DNA of 5,160 nucleotides, from the NCBI GenBank assembly GCA_900556015.1, contig USNH01000097.1, forward strand, positions 1 through 5,160, given 5' to 3'. The stretch comes from an uncultured Eubacteriales bacterium (GTDB taxonomy: Bacteria; Bacillota_A; Clostridia; Oscillospirales; Oscillospiraceae). Positions within the stretch are counted from its first letter, which is position 1. Each line of letters begins with the position of its first letter. The translations under genes and the position numbers were made by a program. A model generated the notes under the pieces. It was not told the DNA's origin and ran no database searches. It saw only the letters and a list, made by a program, of their open reading frames with translations. Positions 1 to 5,117 of this stretch are shown in pieces.

Positions 1-165
1 CAGATCAAGCCGCAGCTTCGGCTGCTGGCAGAGGGCACGGCGGACATCCAGGAGAGACTGATACCCCGCGCACGGGTGGATGAGCTGGAGGACGAGGTGC
101 GTTTTCTCAAGCTCATGGTGCGCCAGATGGCGGAGCGGGTAAGCCTGCTGGAAAAGGCGCAGTAA
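1..165 (+). CDS. C-terminal end of a small coiled-coil protein (5' truncated)
   Basis: The frame is open from base 1 to a TAA at 163-165 and gives 54 residues; the start lies outside the window. The last 30 or so residues form an amphipathic heptad-like helix (RVDELEDEVRFLKLMVRQMA, then ERVSLLEKAQ), so a coiled coil is the clear visible property. The preceding part (QIKPQLRLLAEG) is also helix-prone. From memory it resembles the C-terminus of small clostridial hypothetical proteins made of coiled-coil repeats, but I cannot assign a function. Codon use matches the neighbouring genes. A strong hairpin begins 20 nt after the stop, consistent with the end of a transcription unit. I am fairly sure it is coding and have no basis for a specific role. 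Confidence 0.72.
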   Translation, partial: QIKPQLRLLAEGTADIQERLIPRARVDELEDEVRFLKLMVRQMAERVSLLEKAQ

Positions 166-185
166 TCGTATACGCACACAAAGTG

Positions 186-218
186 ACAGACCCCCGGTGG
201 AGCACCGGGGGTCTGTTT
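186..218. terminator. Bidirectional intrinsic terminator between convergent genes
   Basis: Bases 186-199 (ACAGACCCCCGGTG) pair perfectly with 203-216 (CACCGGGGGTCTGT), giving a 14-bp GC-rich stem with a 3-nt GAG loop. On the plus strand it ends in a short T run (TTTGT from 216); on the minus strand the tail is CACTTTGTG, so the U-tracts are modest in both directions. It sits 20 nt after the stop of the partial coiled-coil gene and 8 nt after the tatD-like stop on the other strand. That position is typical of a shared terminator. The very strong stem compensates for the weak tails. Confidence 0.82.
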
Positions 219-224
219 GTGCCG

Positions 225-989
225 TCAGGAGATGCGGAACAGGCGCTGGCCGTTTTCCGCGGTGATGCGGGCCAGCTCCTCCGGCGAAACGCCCTTCCAC
301 TCCGCCAGCTTCTCCGCCACCAAATGGACGTAGGCGGAGCTGTTGCGCTGGCCGCGGTAGGGCACGGGTGTCATGTAGGGGCTGTCCGTTTCAATGAGCA
401 TCCTGTCCAGCAGCGTGACGGCGGCCACCTCCGGGGCACGGCGTGCGTTTTTGTAGGTCACAGGGCCGTCAAATCCCAGATACCAGCCCCGCTTCAGCAG
501 CTCCTGCGCCATTTCCGGGCTGCCGGAGAAGCAGTGGAACACGCCCCGCACCTCCGGGAACTCCGACACGATGGCGAGGGTGTCGCCGTGGGCCTCCCGG
601 TCGTGGACGATGACGGGCAGCTCCAGCTCACGGGCCAGGGCCAGCTGGGCGCGGAACACCTGCTGCTGAAATTTCCGGGGCGGGTTCTCCGCCCAGTAGT
701 AGTCCAAACCGATCTCGCCGATGGCCGCCACCTTGGGCTGGCACGCCAGCGCCCGCAGGGCCTCTATGTCCGCCGGGACGAAGCCGCCGCAGTTCTCCGG
801 GTGGATGCCCACCGCCGCGTAGACGTGGGGGTACGCTTGGGCATACGCCGCCGCCTTGCGGGAGGACGGCAGGTCGCAGCCGGGGTTCAGGACAAGGCCC
901 ACGCCCTGCTCCGGCAGAGCGGACAGCACCGCGTCACGGTCCGGGTCGAAGGCCTCGTCGTCGTAGTGGGCGTGGGTGTCGAACAGCAT
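225..989 (-). CDS. TatD-family metal-dependent hydrolase (putative DNase)
   Basis: This encodes 254 residues, the usual length for the TatD family of amidohydrolase-fold (TIM barrel) enzymes. Members are two-metal hydrolases reported as 3'-5' DNA exonucleases/deoxyribonucleases with roles in DNA repair, and are cytoplasmic. Visible family signatures in order: FDTHAHYD at 3-10 (metal ligands His6, His8), GIHPE at 61-65, GEIGLDYYW at 91-99 (Glu92, bridging metal ligand), VIVHDREA at 126-133 (His129), FHCFSGS at 151-157 (His152) and ETDSPYMTPVPYRG at 200-213 (Asp202). All expected ligands are present, so it should be active. The start at 989 puts the canonical THAH motif at residues 5-8, as usual. 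Its GGAGG ribosome site (997-1001) lies inside the end of the upstream ABM gene, whose TGA is only 2 nt away, suggesting translational coupling. Several paralogues (TatD, YcfH, YjjV) exist, so no specific symbol is assigned. Confidence 0.95.
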   Translation of the reverse strand: MLFDTHAHYDDEAFDPDRDAVLSALPEQGVGLVLNPGCDLPSSRKAAAYAQAYPHVYAAVGIHPENCGGFVPADIEALRALACQPKVAAIGEIGLDYYWAENPPRKFQQQVFRAQLALARELELPVIVHDREAHGDTLAIVSEFPEVRGVFHCFSGSPEMAQELLKRGWYLGFDGPVTYKNARRAPEVAAVTLLDRMLIETDSPYMTPVPYRGQRNSSAYVHLVAEKLAEWKGVSPEELARITAENGQRLFRIS

Positions 990-991
990 GG

Positions 992-1288
992 TCAGGCCTC
1001 CAAACGGAACTTGCCCAGCTCCGTGCTGTCGATATACTGTGCCTTGGCCGCCCGCACCGCGTCCATGTGGGGCTGCTGCATATGCACGCGCTGGTGGGCC
1101 TCGCTCTCCCAGCGCTCGATGAGCAGCAGCTCGTTCTCGTCCTGGGCGGAGAAGTAGTAGTCATAGGCCACACAACCCGGCTCACTGCGGATGGCGGTGA
1201 GAACGCCCTGCTCCACCAGCGTGCGGACGAACAGCTCCCGTCCGCCGGGCTTGGCGTGGTACACCACATACAGCTTCAGTTCTTCCAT
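992..1288 (-). CDS. ABM-domain (antibiotic biosynthesis monooxygenase-like) small protein
   Basis: This encodes 98 residues, the standard size for single-domain ABM/YgiN-like proteins, which are dimeric ferredoxin-like alpha-beta barrels. The sequence follows the family pattern: strand LKLYVVYHAKPG (4-15), helix ELFVRTLVEQGVL (18-30), the EPGCVAYDYYFS segment (36-47), strand NELLLIERWES (52-62), then the helix with HQRVHMQQPHMDAVRA (65-80). Some members oxidise quinols or quinones or degrade haem; many are uncharacterised and possibly linked to redox stress. The activity here is therefore only a family-level guess. The start at 1288 is fixed by a GGAGGT site at 1294-1299 with 5-nt spacing. 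It is the first gene of a two-gene leftward operon with the TatD-like gene. The reading frame stays open far upstream through antisense sequence, but that extension is not real. Confidence 0.9.
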   Translation of the reverse strand: MEELKLYVVYHAKPGGRELFVRTLVEQGVLTAIRSEPGCVAYDYYFSAQDENELLLIERWESEAHQRVHMQQPHMDAVRAAKAQYIDSTELGKFRLEA

Positions 1289-1314
1289 ATCGCACCTCCG
1301 TGAAAGTTTTCCCC

Positions 1315-1343
1315 ATTGTAGCACGGCAGACGGCGGCGCGCAA
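1315..1343 (-). promoter_or_regulatory. Predicted extended -10 promoter of the ABM-tatD operon
   Basis: Read on the minus strand, a -10 box TACAAT (1320 to 1315) is preceded by TGC, giving an extended -10 (TGnTACAAT). A -35-like TTGCGC (1343 to 1338) lies 17 nt upstream and matches the consensus at only three of six positions. Transcription would start near 1308, leaving a roughly 20-nt leader containing the GGAGGT ribosome site. The TGn element and correct spacing make this the best leftward candidate in the intergenic region. It has not been tested against alternatives further upstream. Confidence 0.55.
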
Positions 1344-1344
1344 A

Positions 1345-1369
1345 TTTTTTCGCCGCGGCGGCGGAAAAA
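1345..1369. repeat. GC-rich inverted repeat with T run and A run at its ends
   Basis: Bases 1345-1355 (TTTTTTCGCCG) can pair with 1359-1369 (CGGCGGAAAAA). This gives 11 pairs, one of them a T-G wobble at 1350/1364, around a 3-nt loop. The core CGCCGCGGCG at 1351-1360 is itself a perfect 10-bp palindrome. Because the T run is 5' and the A run 3' on both strands, the runs lie within the stem and do not form a terminator tail. It sits between the two divergent promoters and upstream of both predicted start sites, so it may act as DNA (protein site or bent spacer), or have no function. Confidence 0.45.
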
Positions 1370-1372
1370 CCA

Positions 1373-1401
1373 TTTACAAATTGTATAATTTGGGATATAC
1401 T
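1373..1401 (+). promoter_or_regulatory. Predicted sigma-A promoter of the regulator-topoisomerase cluster
   Basis: The -35 box TTTACA (1373-1378) and the -10 box TATACT (1396-1401) each match the consensus at five of six positions and are separated by exactly 17 nt. Transcription would start near 1408, giving a roughly 31-nt leader before the ATG at 1439. The -35 overlaps the perfect dyad TACAA-A-TTGTA (1375-1385), and a near copy of that dyad covers the predicted start site. Together these suggest repression by a dimeric DNA-binding protein. Confidence 0.75.
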
Positions 1402-1427
1402 TTACAAGCTGTATATAAATTAGGATA
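1373..1427. repeat. Tandem duplication carrying two dyad elements, probable operators
   Basis: TTTACAAATTGTATA (1373-1387) recurs as TTTACAAGCTGTATA (1401-1415), differing only at two central bases. The similarity continues past the dyad: AATTTGGGATA (1387-1397) against AAATTAGGATA (1417-1427). The first copy contains the perfect palindrome TACAA-A-TTGTA; the second contains the imperfect TACA-AGC-TGTA (1403-1413). The dyad centres are 28 bp apart, one over the -35 and one over the predicted start site. This is a standard layout for autorepression by an XRE-type protein, most simply the gene just downstream. In the second copy the -10 position has decayed to ATAGGG, so it is probably not a second promoter. 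Confidence 0.6.
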
Positions 1428-1438
1428 GGGTGAGAGAG

Positions 1439-2089
1439 ATGGCAACCGATTTTTCCAGAACGCTCAGCCTGCTGCGGCAGGAGACGGGCGTGAGCCAGCG
1501 CAAGGCGGCGGCGGCCCTGGGCGTGAGCCAGGCGCTGCTGAGTCACTATGAAAACGGCATCCGTGAGCCGGGCTTGGCCTTCGTCAGCCGAGTGTGCGAC
1601 TACTACCACGTGTCGGCGGACTTCCTGCTGGGGCGCAGCTCCAGCCGGGACGGGTCGATCATCGACGCGGCGGAGCTGTACGACGCCAGCGACGAGAAGG
1701 GCACGCTGAAGGGCAGCATTTTGGCCACGCTGCAAAAGAAGCTGGCGGTGAACACCACCGGCGTGCTGTTCGACCTGCTGGGCCGCTGCGGCGACCGGGC
1801 GGCCATCACCGCCGCGGGGGAGTATCTGAACGCGGCGCTGTATACGCTGCTGCGCCACCTGTACCGCCGCAGCGGCGGCAGCGAGGATCTGTTCGCCGCC
1901 GACCCGGTGGATTTTGACGGCGGCGTGGTGGATGCCGCCATGCTGCGAAGCCGCGCCGCCTATTTGCAGGCGCTGGCGCGGGCCGAGCTGCCGGAGCTGA
2001 ACTCCGACGCGCTGACCGCCGCGCCGGGGTTGGGGCAGAGCGTGGCCCAGGTGCTGCACAACGTGGACGAGCTGGCCGCCAAAGGATAA
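1439..2089 (+). CDS. XRE-family helix-turn-helix transcriptional regulator
   Basis: From the ATG at 1439 the product has 216 residues. Residues 5-66 are a Cro/C1-type HTH domain: scanning helix SQRKAAAALG (19-28), turn, recognition helix SQALLSHYENG (30-40), then the REPGLAFVSRVCDYY segment and the domain-closing SADFLLGR (59-66) typical of XRE proteins. Residues 70-216 form a mostly helical C-terminal domain with no motif I can name; it could sense a ligand or mediate dimerisation. A GTG at 1430 would add three residues but has poorly spaced Shine-Dalgarno sequence, while AGGGTGAG at 1427-1434 serves the ATG. I recall similar clostridial regulators beginning in this way, but cannot confirm their partners. 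The gene ends 36 nt before the topoisomerase subunit with no promoter or terminator seen between, so the two are probably co-transcribed. Autoregulation through the upstream dyads is inferred. Confidence 0.9.
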   Translation: MATDFSRTLSLLRQETGVSQRKAAAALGVSQALLSHYENGIREPGLAFVSRVCDYYHVSADFLLGRSSSRDGSIIDAAELYDASDEKGTLKGSILATLQKKLAVNTTGVLFDLLGRCGDRAAITAAGEYLNAALYTLLRHLYRRSGGSEDLFAADPVDFDGGVVDAAMLRSRAAYLQALARAELPELNSDALTAAPGLGQSVAQVLHNVDELAAKG

Positions 2090-2125
2090 GCCCCGCAGGA
2101 GCAAACAGGAAAGGACACGAATCCC

Positions 2126-4366
2126 ATGGCAAAGAAGAAAACGGAAGAAAAGACCGTCCGCCACACCGCCGACCCCAACGTGATGGGTCTGCGGGGCGCG
2201 GTGGTGGAGCAGCCCATCACCGCCACGCTGGACGAGAACTATATGCCCTACGCCATGAGCGTTATCGTCAGCCGGGCCATCCCGGAGATCGACGGCTTCA
2301 AGCCGTCCCACCGCAAGCTGCTGTATACCATGTATAAGATGGGGCTGCTCACCGGCGGGCGGACGAAAAGCGCCAACATCGTGGGGCAGACCATGCGCCT
2401 TAACCCCCACGGTGACCAGGCCATTTACGAGACCATGGTGCGCCTGGCCAAGGGCAACGAATCGCTGCTGCACCCCTTCGTAGACAGCAAGGGCAACTTC
2501 GGCAAGGTGTATTCCCGTGACATGGCCTACGCCGCCAGCCGCTATACCGAGGCCAAGCTGTCCCCTATATGCGCCGAGCTGTTCCGGGATCTGGACTGCG
2601 ACGCGGTGGACTTTGTGGACAACTACGACAACACCACGAAAGAGCCGGCGCTGCTGCCCACCACATTCCCCAACGTGCTGGTCAGCGCCAACCAGGGCAT
2701 CGCCGTGGGTATGGCGTCCCAGATATGCGGGTTCAATTTGGGCGAGGTGTGCGAGACCACCATCGCCTATCTTAAAAACCCCGACCACGACATCGCCTCC
2801 ACCCTCATCGCGCCGGATTTCCCCACCGGCGGCGAGATCGTCTGCGACGGCGACGACCTGCCTGCCATCTACCGCACGGGCCGCGGCGGCATCAAGGTGC
2901 GGGCGCGGTGGCGCTATGATAAGAGCGAGAACGTCATTGAGGTCTACGAGATCCCCTATTCCACCACCATCGAGGCCATTCTGGACAAGGTGGCGGAGCT
3001 GGTGAAGGCCGGCAAGATCAAGGAGATCGGCGATATGCGGGACGAGACGGACCTCAGCGGCCTGAAGCTGGCCATCGACCTGAAGCGGGGCGTTGAGCCG
3101 GAGAAGCTGATGGCCAAGCTGTACCGCCTGACCCCGTTGCAGGACACGGTGAGCTGCAACTTCAACATCCTCATCGCCGGGATGCCCCGCGTCATGGGCG
3201 TGGGCGAGATACTGGAGGAGTGGACGGCGTGGCGCACCGACTGCGTGAAGCGGCGGGTGTACTTCGTGCTGAACAAGAAGCGGGAGAAGCTGCACCTTTT
3301 GCAGGGCCTGAAGCGCATCCTGCTGGACATCGACAAGGCCATCAAGATCATCCGCGAGACGGAGGAGGAGGCCGACGTCATCCCCAACCTGATGATCGGC
3401 TTCGGCATCGACCAGGTGCAGGCGGAGTACGTGGCGGAGATCAAGCTGCGGAACATCAACAAGGAGTACATCCTCAAGCGGGTGCAGGAGACGGCGGCCC
3501 TGGCCGACGAGATCGAGGACCTGGAGGACACGCTGTCCAAGCCCGCCCGGATACGCAAGATCATCATCGGCGAACTGGAGGACGTGAAGAAGAAATACGC
3601 CGTGCCCCGCCGCACCGGCGTGGTATACAGCCACGAGGTAGAGGAGGACGTGGAGGAGGACGCGCCGGAGGACTATCCCGTCCACCTGTTCCTCAGCCGC
3701 GAGGGGTATTTCAAGAAGATCACGCCCCAGTCCCTGCGGATGTCCGGCGAACAGAAGTACAAGGAGGGCGACGGCCCGCGGCAGTATTTCGAGGCCACCA
3801 ACAACACGGAGCTGATGTTCTTCACCGATAAGCAGCAGGTCTACAAGACCCGCGCCAGCGAGTTCGGCGAGACGAAGGCGTCGCTGCTGGGCGACTATCT
3901 GCCCGCCAAGCTGGGCATGGACGGTGGGGAGAACGTGATCTTCCTGTGCCTGCCCGGGGATTACAGCGGCGCGCTGCTGTTCTTCTTTGAAAACGGCAGG
4001 GCGGCGCGGGTGGCCCTCAGCGCCTATGCCACCACGTCCAACCGCCGCAAGCTCACCGGCGCGTACTGCGACAAGTTCCCGCTGGTACACATCGAGCAGC
4101 TGGCGGAGGACACGGAGCTGGCGCTGGAGACCAACGAGCCCCGTGCGCTGCTGGTCCACACGGCGCTGCTGTCGCCCAAGACCACGCGGGCCACCCAGGG
4201 CGTGCAGGTGATGAACATCAAGCCCAAGTACAAGCTGGAACGGGTGCTGCGCGCAGAGAGCTGCGGCATCACCAACGCATCGCGCTACCGCACGCGGACC
4301 ATCCCCGCCGCCGGCGCGCTGCTCAGGCCGGAGGACAGCGAGGAGAAGCAGCTGGAGCTGCTGTAA
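2126..4366 (+). CDS. Type IIA DNA topoisomerase subunit A (GyrA/ParC superfamily, ParC-like)
   Basis: This 746-residue protein is the DNA breakage-reunion subunit of a type IIA topoisomerase, which passes one duplex through another using an ATPase B subunit. The winged-helix core shows SVIVSRAIPEIDGFKPSHRK (45-64), NPHGDQAIYETMVR (93-106), and the Arg-Tyr pair in SRYTEAKLS (138-146). Tyr140 is the predicted catalytic tyrosine, equivalent to E. coli GyrA Tyr122. GIAVGMAS (191-198) holds the DNA-intercalating isoleucine Ile192. A tower region follows, then a coiled coil and C-gate at about 375-495. A very acidic linker (504-516) leads to a C-terminal region (518-728) with beta-rich repeats such as HLFLSREGYFKKI and LMFFTDKQQVYKT. 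I see no GyrA-box (QRRGGKG), so relaxing or decatenating activity is likelier than supercoiling. It resembles a divergent clostridial paralogue often annotated as gyrase/topoisomerase IV subunit A. An AGGA at 2112-2115 precedes the ATG by 10 nt. No B subunit is encoded in the window. Confidence 0.95.
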   Translation: MAKKKTEEKTVRHTADPNVMGLRGAVVEQPITATLDENYMPYAMSVIVSRAIPEIDGFKPSHRKLLYTMYKMGLLTGGRTKSANIVGQTMRLNPHGDQAIYETMVRLAKGNESLLHPFVDSKGNFGKVYSRDMAYAASRYTEAKLSPICAELFRDLDCDAVDFVDNYDNTTKEPALLPTTFPNVLVSANQGIAVGMASQICGFNLGEVCETTIAYLKNPDHDIASTLIAPDFPTGGEIVCDGDDLPAIYRTGRGGIKVRARWRYDKSENVIEVYEIPYSTTIEAILDKVAELVKAGKIKEIGDMRDETDLSGLKLAIDLKRGVEPEKLMAKLYRLTPLQDTVSCNFNILIAGMPRVMGVGEILEEWTAWRTDCVKRRVYFVLNKKREKLHLLQGLKRILLDIDKAIKIIRETEEEADVIPNLMIGFGIDQVQAEYVAEIKLRNINKEYILKRVQETAALADEIEDLEDTLSKPARIRKIIIGELEDVKKKYAVPRRTGVVYSHEVEEDVEEDAPEDYPVHLFLSREGYFKKITPQSLRMSGEQKYKEGDGPRQYFEATNNTELMFFTDKQQVYKTRASEFGETKASLLGDYLPAKLGMDGGENVIFLCLPGDYSGALLFFFENGRAARVALSAYATTSNRRKLTGAYCDKFPLVHIEQLAEDTELALETNEPRALLVHTALLSPKTTRATQGVQVMNIKPKYKLERVLRAESCGITNASRYRTRTIPAAGALLRPEDSEEKQLELL

Positions 4367-4391
4367 CGGAGAAACGGAAAGGAGGGCGGCC

Positions 4392-5021
4392 ATGAAAAGG
4401 AGAATGCTGGCGCTGCTGTGGGCGGCATCGCTGCTGCTGGGCTGCACCGGGTGCAGCCTGCTGCACCGGGAGTGGTACGAGGTCACGACCCACAGCTCCG
4501 GGTATTACGAGGGGCGGGATGCCCTGCGGGCCGACACGTATCAGGATCTGGTCAACGACATTCTCGTGCTGGTGGGCAACCACTCCGAGGAAGGCGTGAT
4601 ATGGCTGTACTACGCCCAGGAGGGGCTGGACGCCAACGACGCGGCGGAGCGTGCCTGCCGCGAGGTGGAGAACGACACGCCCATGGGCGCGTATGCCGTT
4701 TCGTATATCCAGTACACGGTGGACGACTCCGCCCGGAATTACAGCGCCATCACCGTGACCATCGGCTACCAGCGGACGGAGCAGCAGCTCATCGCCGTGA
4801 AGCACGCCACCAATACCTCCGCCCTGGCCGACCTGCTGACGGAGGCGGCGGAGGCCGGCAAGAGCGAGCTGGTGGTGCAGCTCAGCTCCAGCGATACCCA
4901 GGCACAGCAGGTGCGGCAGATCGTGGAGCGGGTGCAGGCCGCACGGGGCAGCTGGGGCTGGACGGTGAACTTCTATCCCAGCACTGAAAGCATCGGCGTG
5001 GTGGAGATATTGATGGGGTAG
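4392..5021 (+). CDS. Predicted small lipoprotein of unknown function
   Basis: This 209-residue protein starts with a positively charged, hydrophobic signal sequence (MKRRMLALLWAASLLLGC) and a lipobox LLGC with the likely lipidated Cys18; Cys21 is a less typical alternative. It should be exported and anchored on the outer face of the cytoplasmic membrane. There is no further membrane segment. The mature part looks alpha-beta: an N-terminal region with GYYEGRDAL (37-45) and helix TYQDLVNDILVLV (49-61), ENDTPMGAYAVSYIQY (93-108), strand ITVTIGYQRT (120-129), a helical stretch (143-185), and a final strand pair VNFYPSTESIGVVEILM (192-208). I recall similar sequences in Oscillospiraceae lipoproteins, sometimes ahead of transglutaminase-like domains, but none is present here and no function can be assigned. 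A strong AAAGGAGGG site (4378-4386) precedes the ATG. The 25-nt gap after the topoisomerase gene suggests co-transcription. Confidence 0.88.
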   Translation: MKRRMLALLWAASLLLGCTGCSLLHREWYEVTTHSSGYYEGRDALRADTYQDLVNDILVLVGNHSEEGVIWLYYAQEGLDANDAAERACREVENDTPMGAYAVSYIQYTVDDSARNYSAITVTIGYQRTEQQLIAVKHATNTSALADLLTEAAEAGKSELVVQLSSSDTQAQQVRQIVERVQAARGSWGWTVNFYPSTESIGVVEILMG

Positions 5022-5022
5022 A

Positions 5023-5055
5023 AAGCGCCTTTGGGCCTTGATTTTGATTTTTTCT
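5023..5055 (+). terminator. Weak intrinsic terminator candidate after the lipoprotein gene
   Basis: AAG (5023-5025) and GCC (5027-5029), with a bulged C at 5026, can pair with GGCCTT (5034-5039) around a TTTG loop. A T-rich tail follows (GATTTTGATTTTTTC, 5040-5054). The stem is only six pairs, but the tail and position just after the stop at 5021 fit the end of the regulator-topoisomerase-lipoprotein transcript. Some read-through toward the tRNA gene is possible. Confidence 0.45.
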
Positions 5056-5075
5056 CGCAAAACGAAAATGCAGGG

Positions 5076-5104
5076 TTGACAAACCGCAAAATATGCGGTA
5101 TAAT
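5076..5104 (+). promoter_or_regulatory. Perfect-consensus sigma-A promoter of the tRNA-Gly gene
   Basis: TTGACA (5076-5081) and TATAAT (5099-5104) both match the sigma-A consensus exactly and are separated by the optimal 17 nt. The expected transcription start is near 5111, about seven bases ahead of the mature tRNA 5' end at 5118, leaving a short leader for RNase P removal. A very strong promoter is expected for a stable RNA gene. The spacer carries an inverted repeat, listed separately. Confidence 0.92.
5083..5099. repeat. Inverted repeat inside the tRNA promoter spacer
   Basis: ACCGCA (5083-5088) and TGCGGT (5094-5099) are perfect inverted copies around AAATA. The dyad fills almost the whole spacer between the -35 and -10 boxes and shares the first base of TATAAT. 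It could be a regulator site, a spacer-shape feature, or chance; its short length keeps confidence in a function low. Confidence 0.4.
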
Positions 5105-5117
5105 CCACCTTGCGTTT

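Noticed and set aside
183..1157. Rightward open frame of 324 codons opposite the TatD-like and ABM genes
   Set aside because: It runs through the terminator hairpin and lies antisense to two clear protein families; the composition is low-complexity and no ribosome site is present.
992..1288. ABM protein as an antibiotic biosynthesis gene
   Set aside because: The family name is historical; single-domain members are widespread, and no biosynthetic genes are nearby.
1345..1369. Intrinsic terminator in the divergent intergenic region
   Set aside because: On both strands the T run is on the 5' side of the stem and an A run on the 3' side, so no U-tail follows the hairpin.
1380..1408. Alternative leftward promoter using minus-strand TACAAT at 1385-1380
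   Set aside because: At 17-nt spacing the -35 would be CTTGTA, a poor match, and there is no TGn extension, so the 1315-1343 promoter is preferred.
1401..1429. Second rightward promoter from the duplicated TTTACA
   Set aside because: At the correct 17-nt spacing the -10 reads GATAGG, a poor match, and the start site would fall at or near the start codon.
1430..1438. Upstream GTG start for the XRE regulator
   Set aside because: It adds only three residues and its AGGA is too close (4 nt), while the ATG at 1439 has a better placed AGGGTGAG and gives the usual short lead into the HTH.
1289..4486. Very long leftward open frame continuous with the ABM gene, antisense to the regulator, the topoisomerase and the start of the lipoprotein gene
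   Set aside because: It is the antisense of well-supported genes in GC-rich DNA where stop codons are rare. The translation is His/Gln/Val/Leu-rich and resembles no family; the true gene starts at 1288 with its own ribosome site and promoter.
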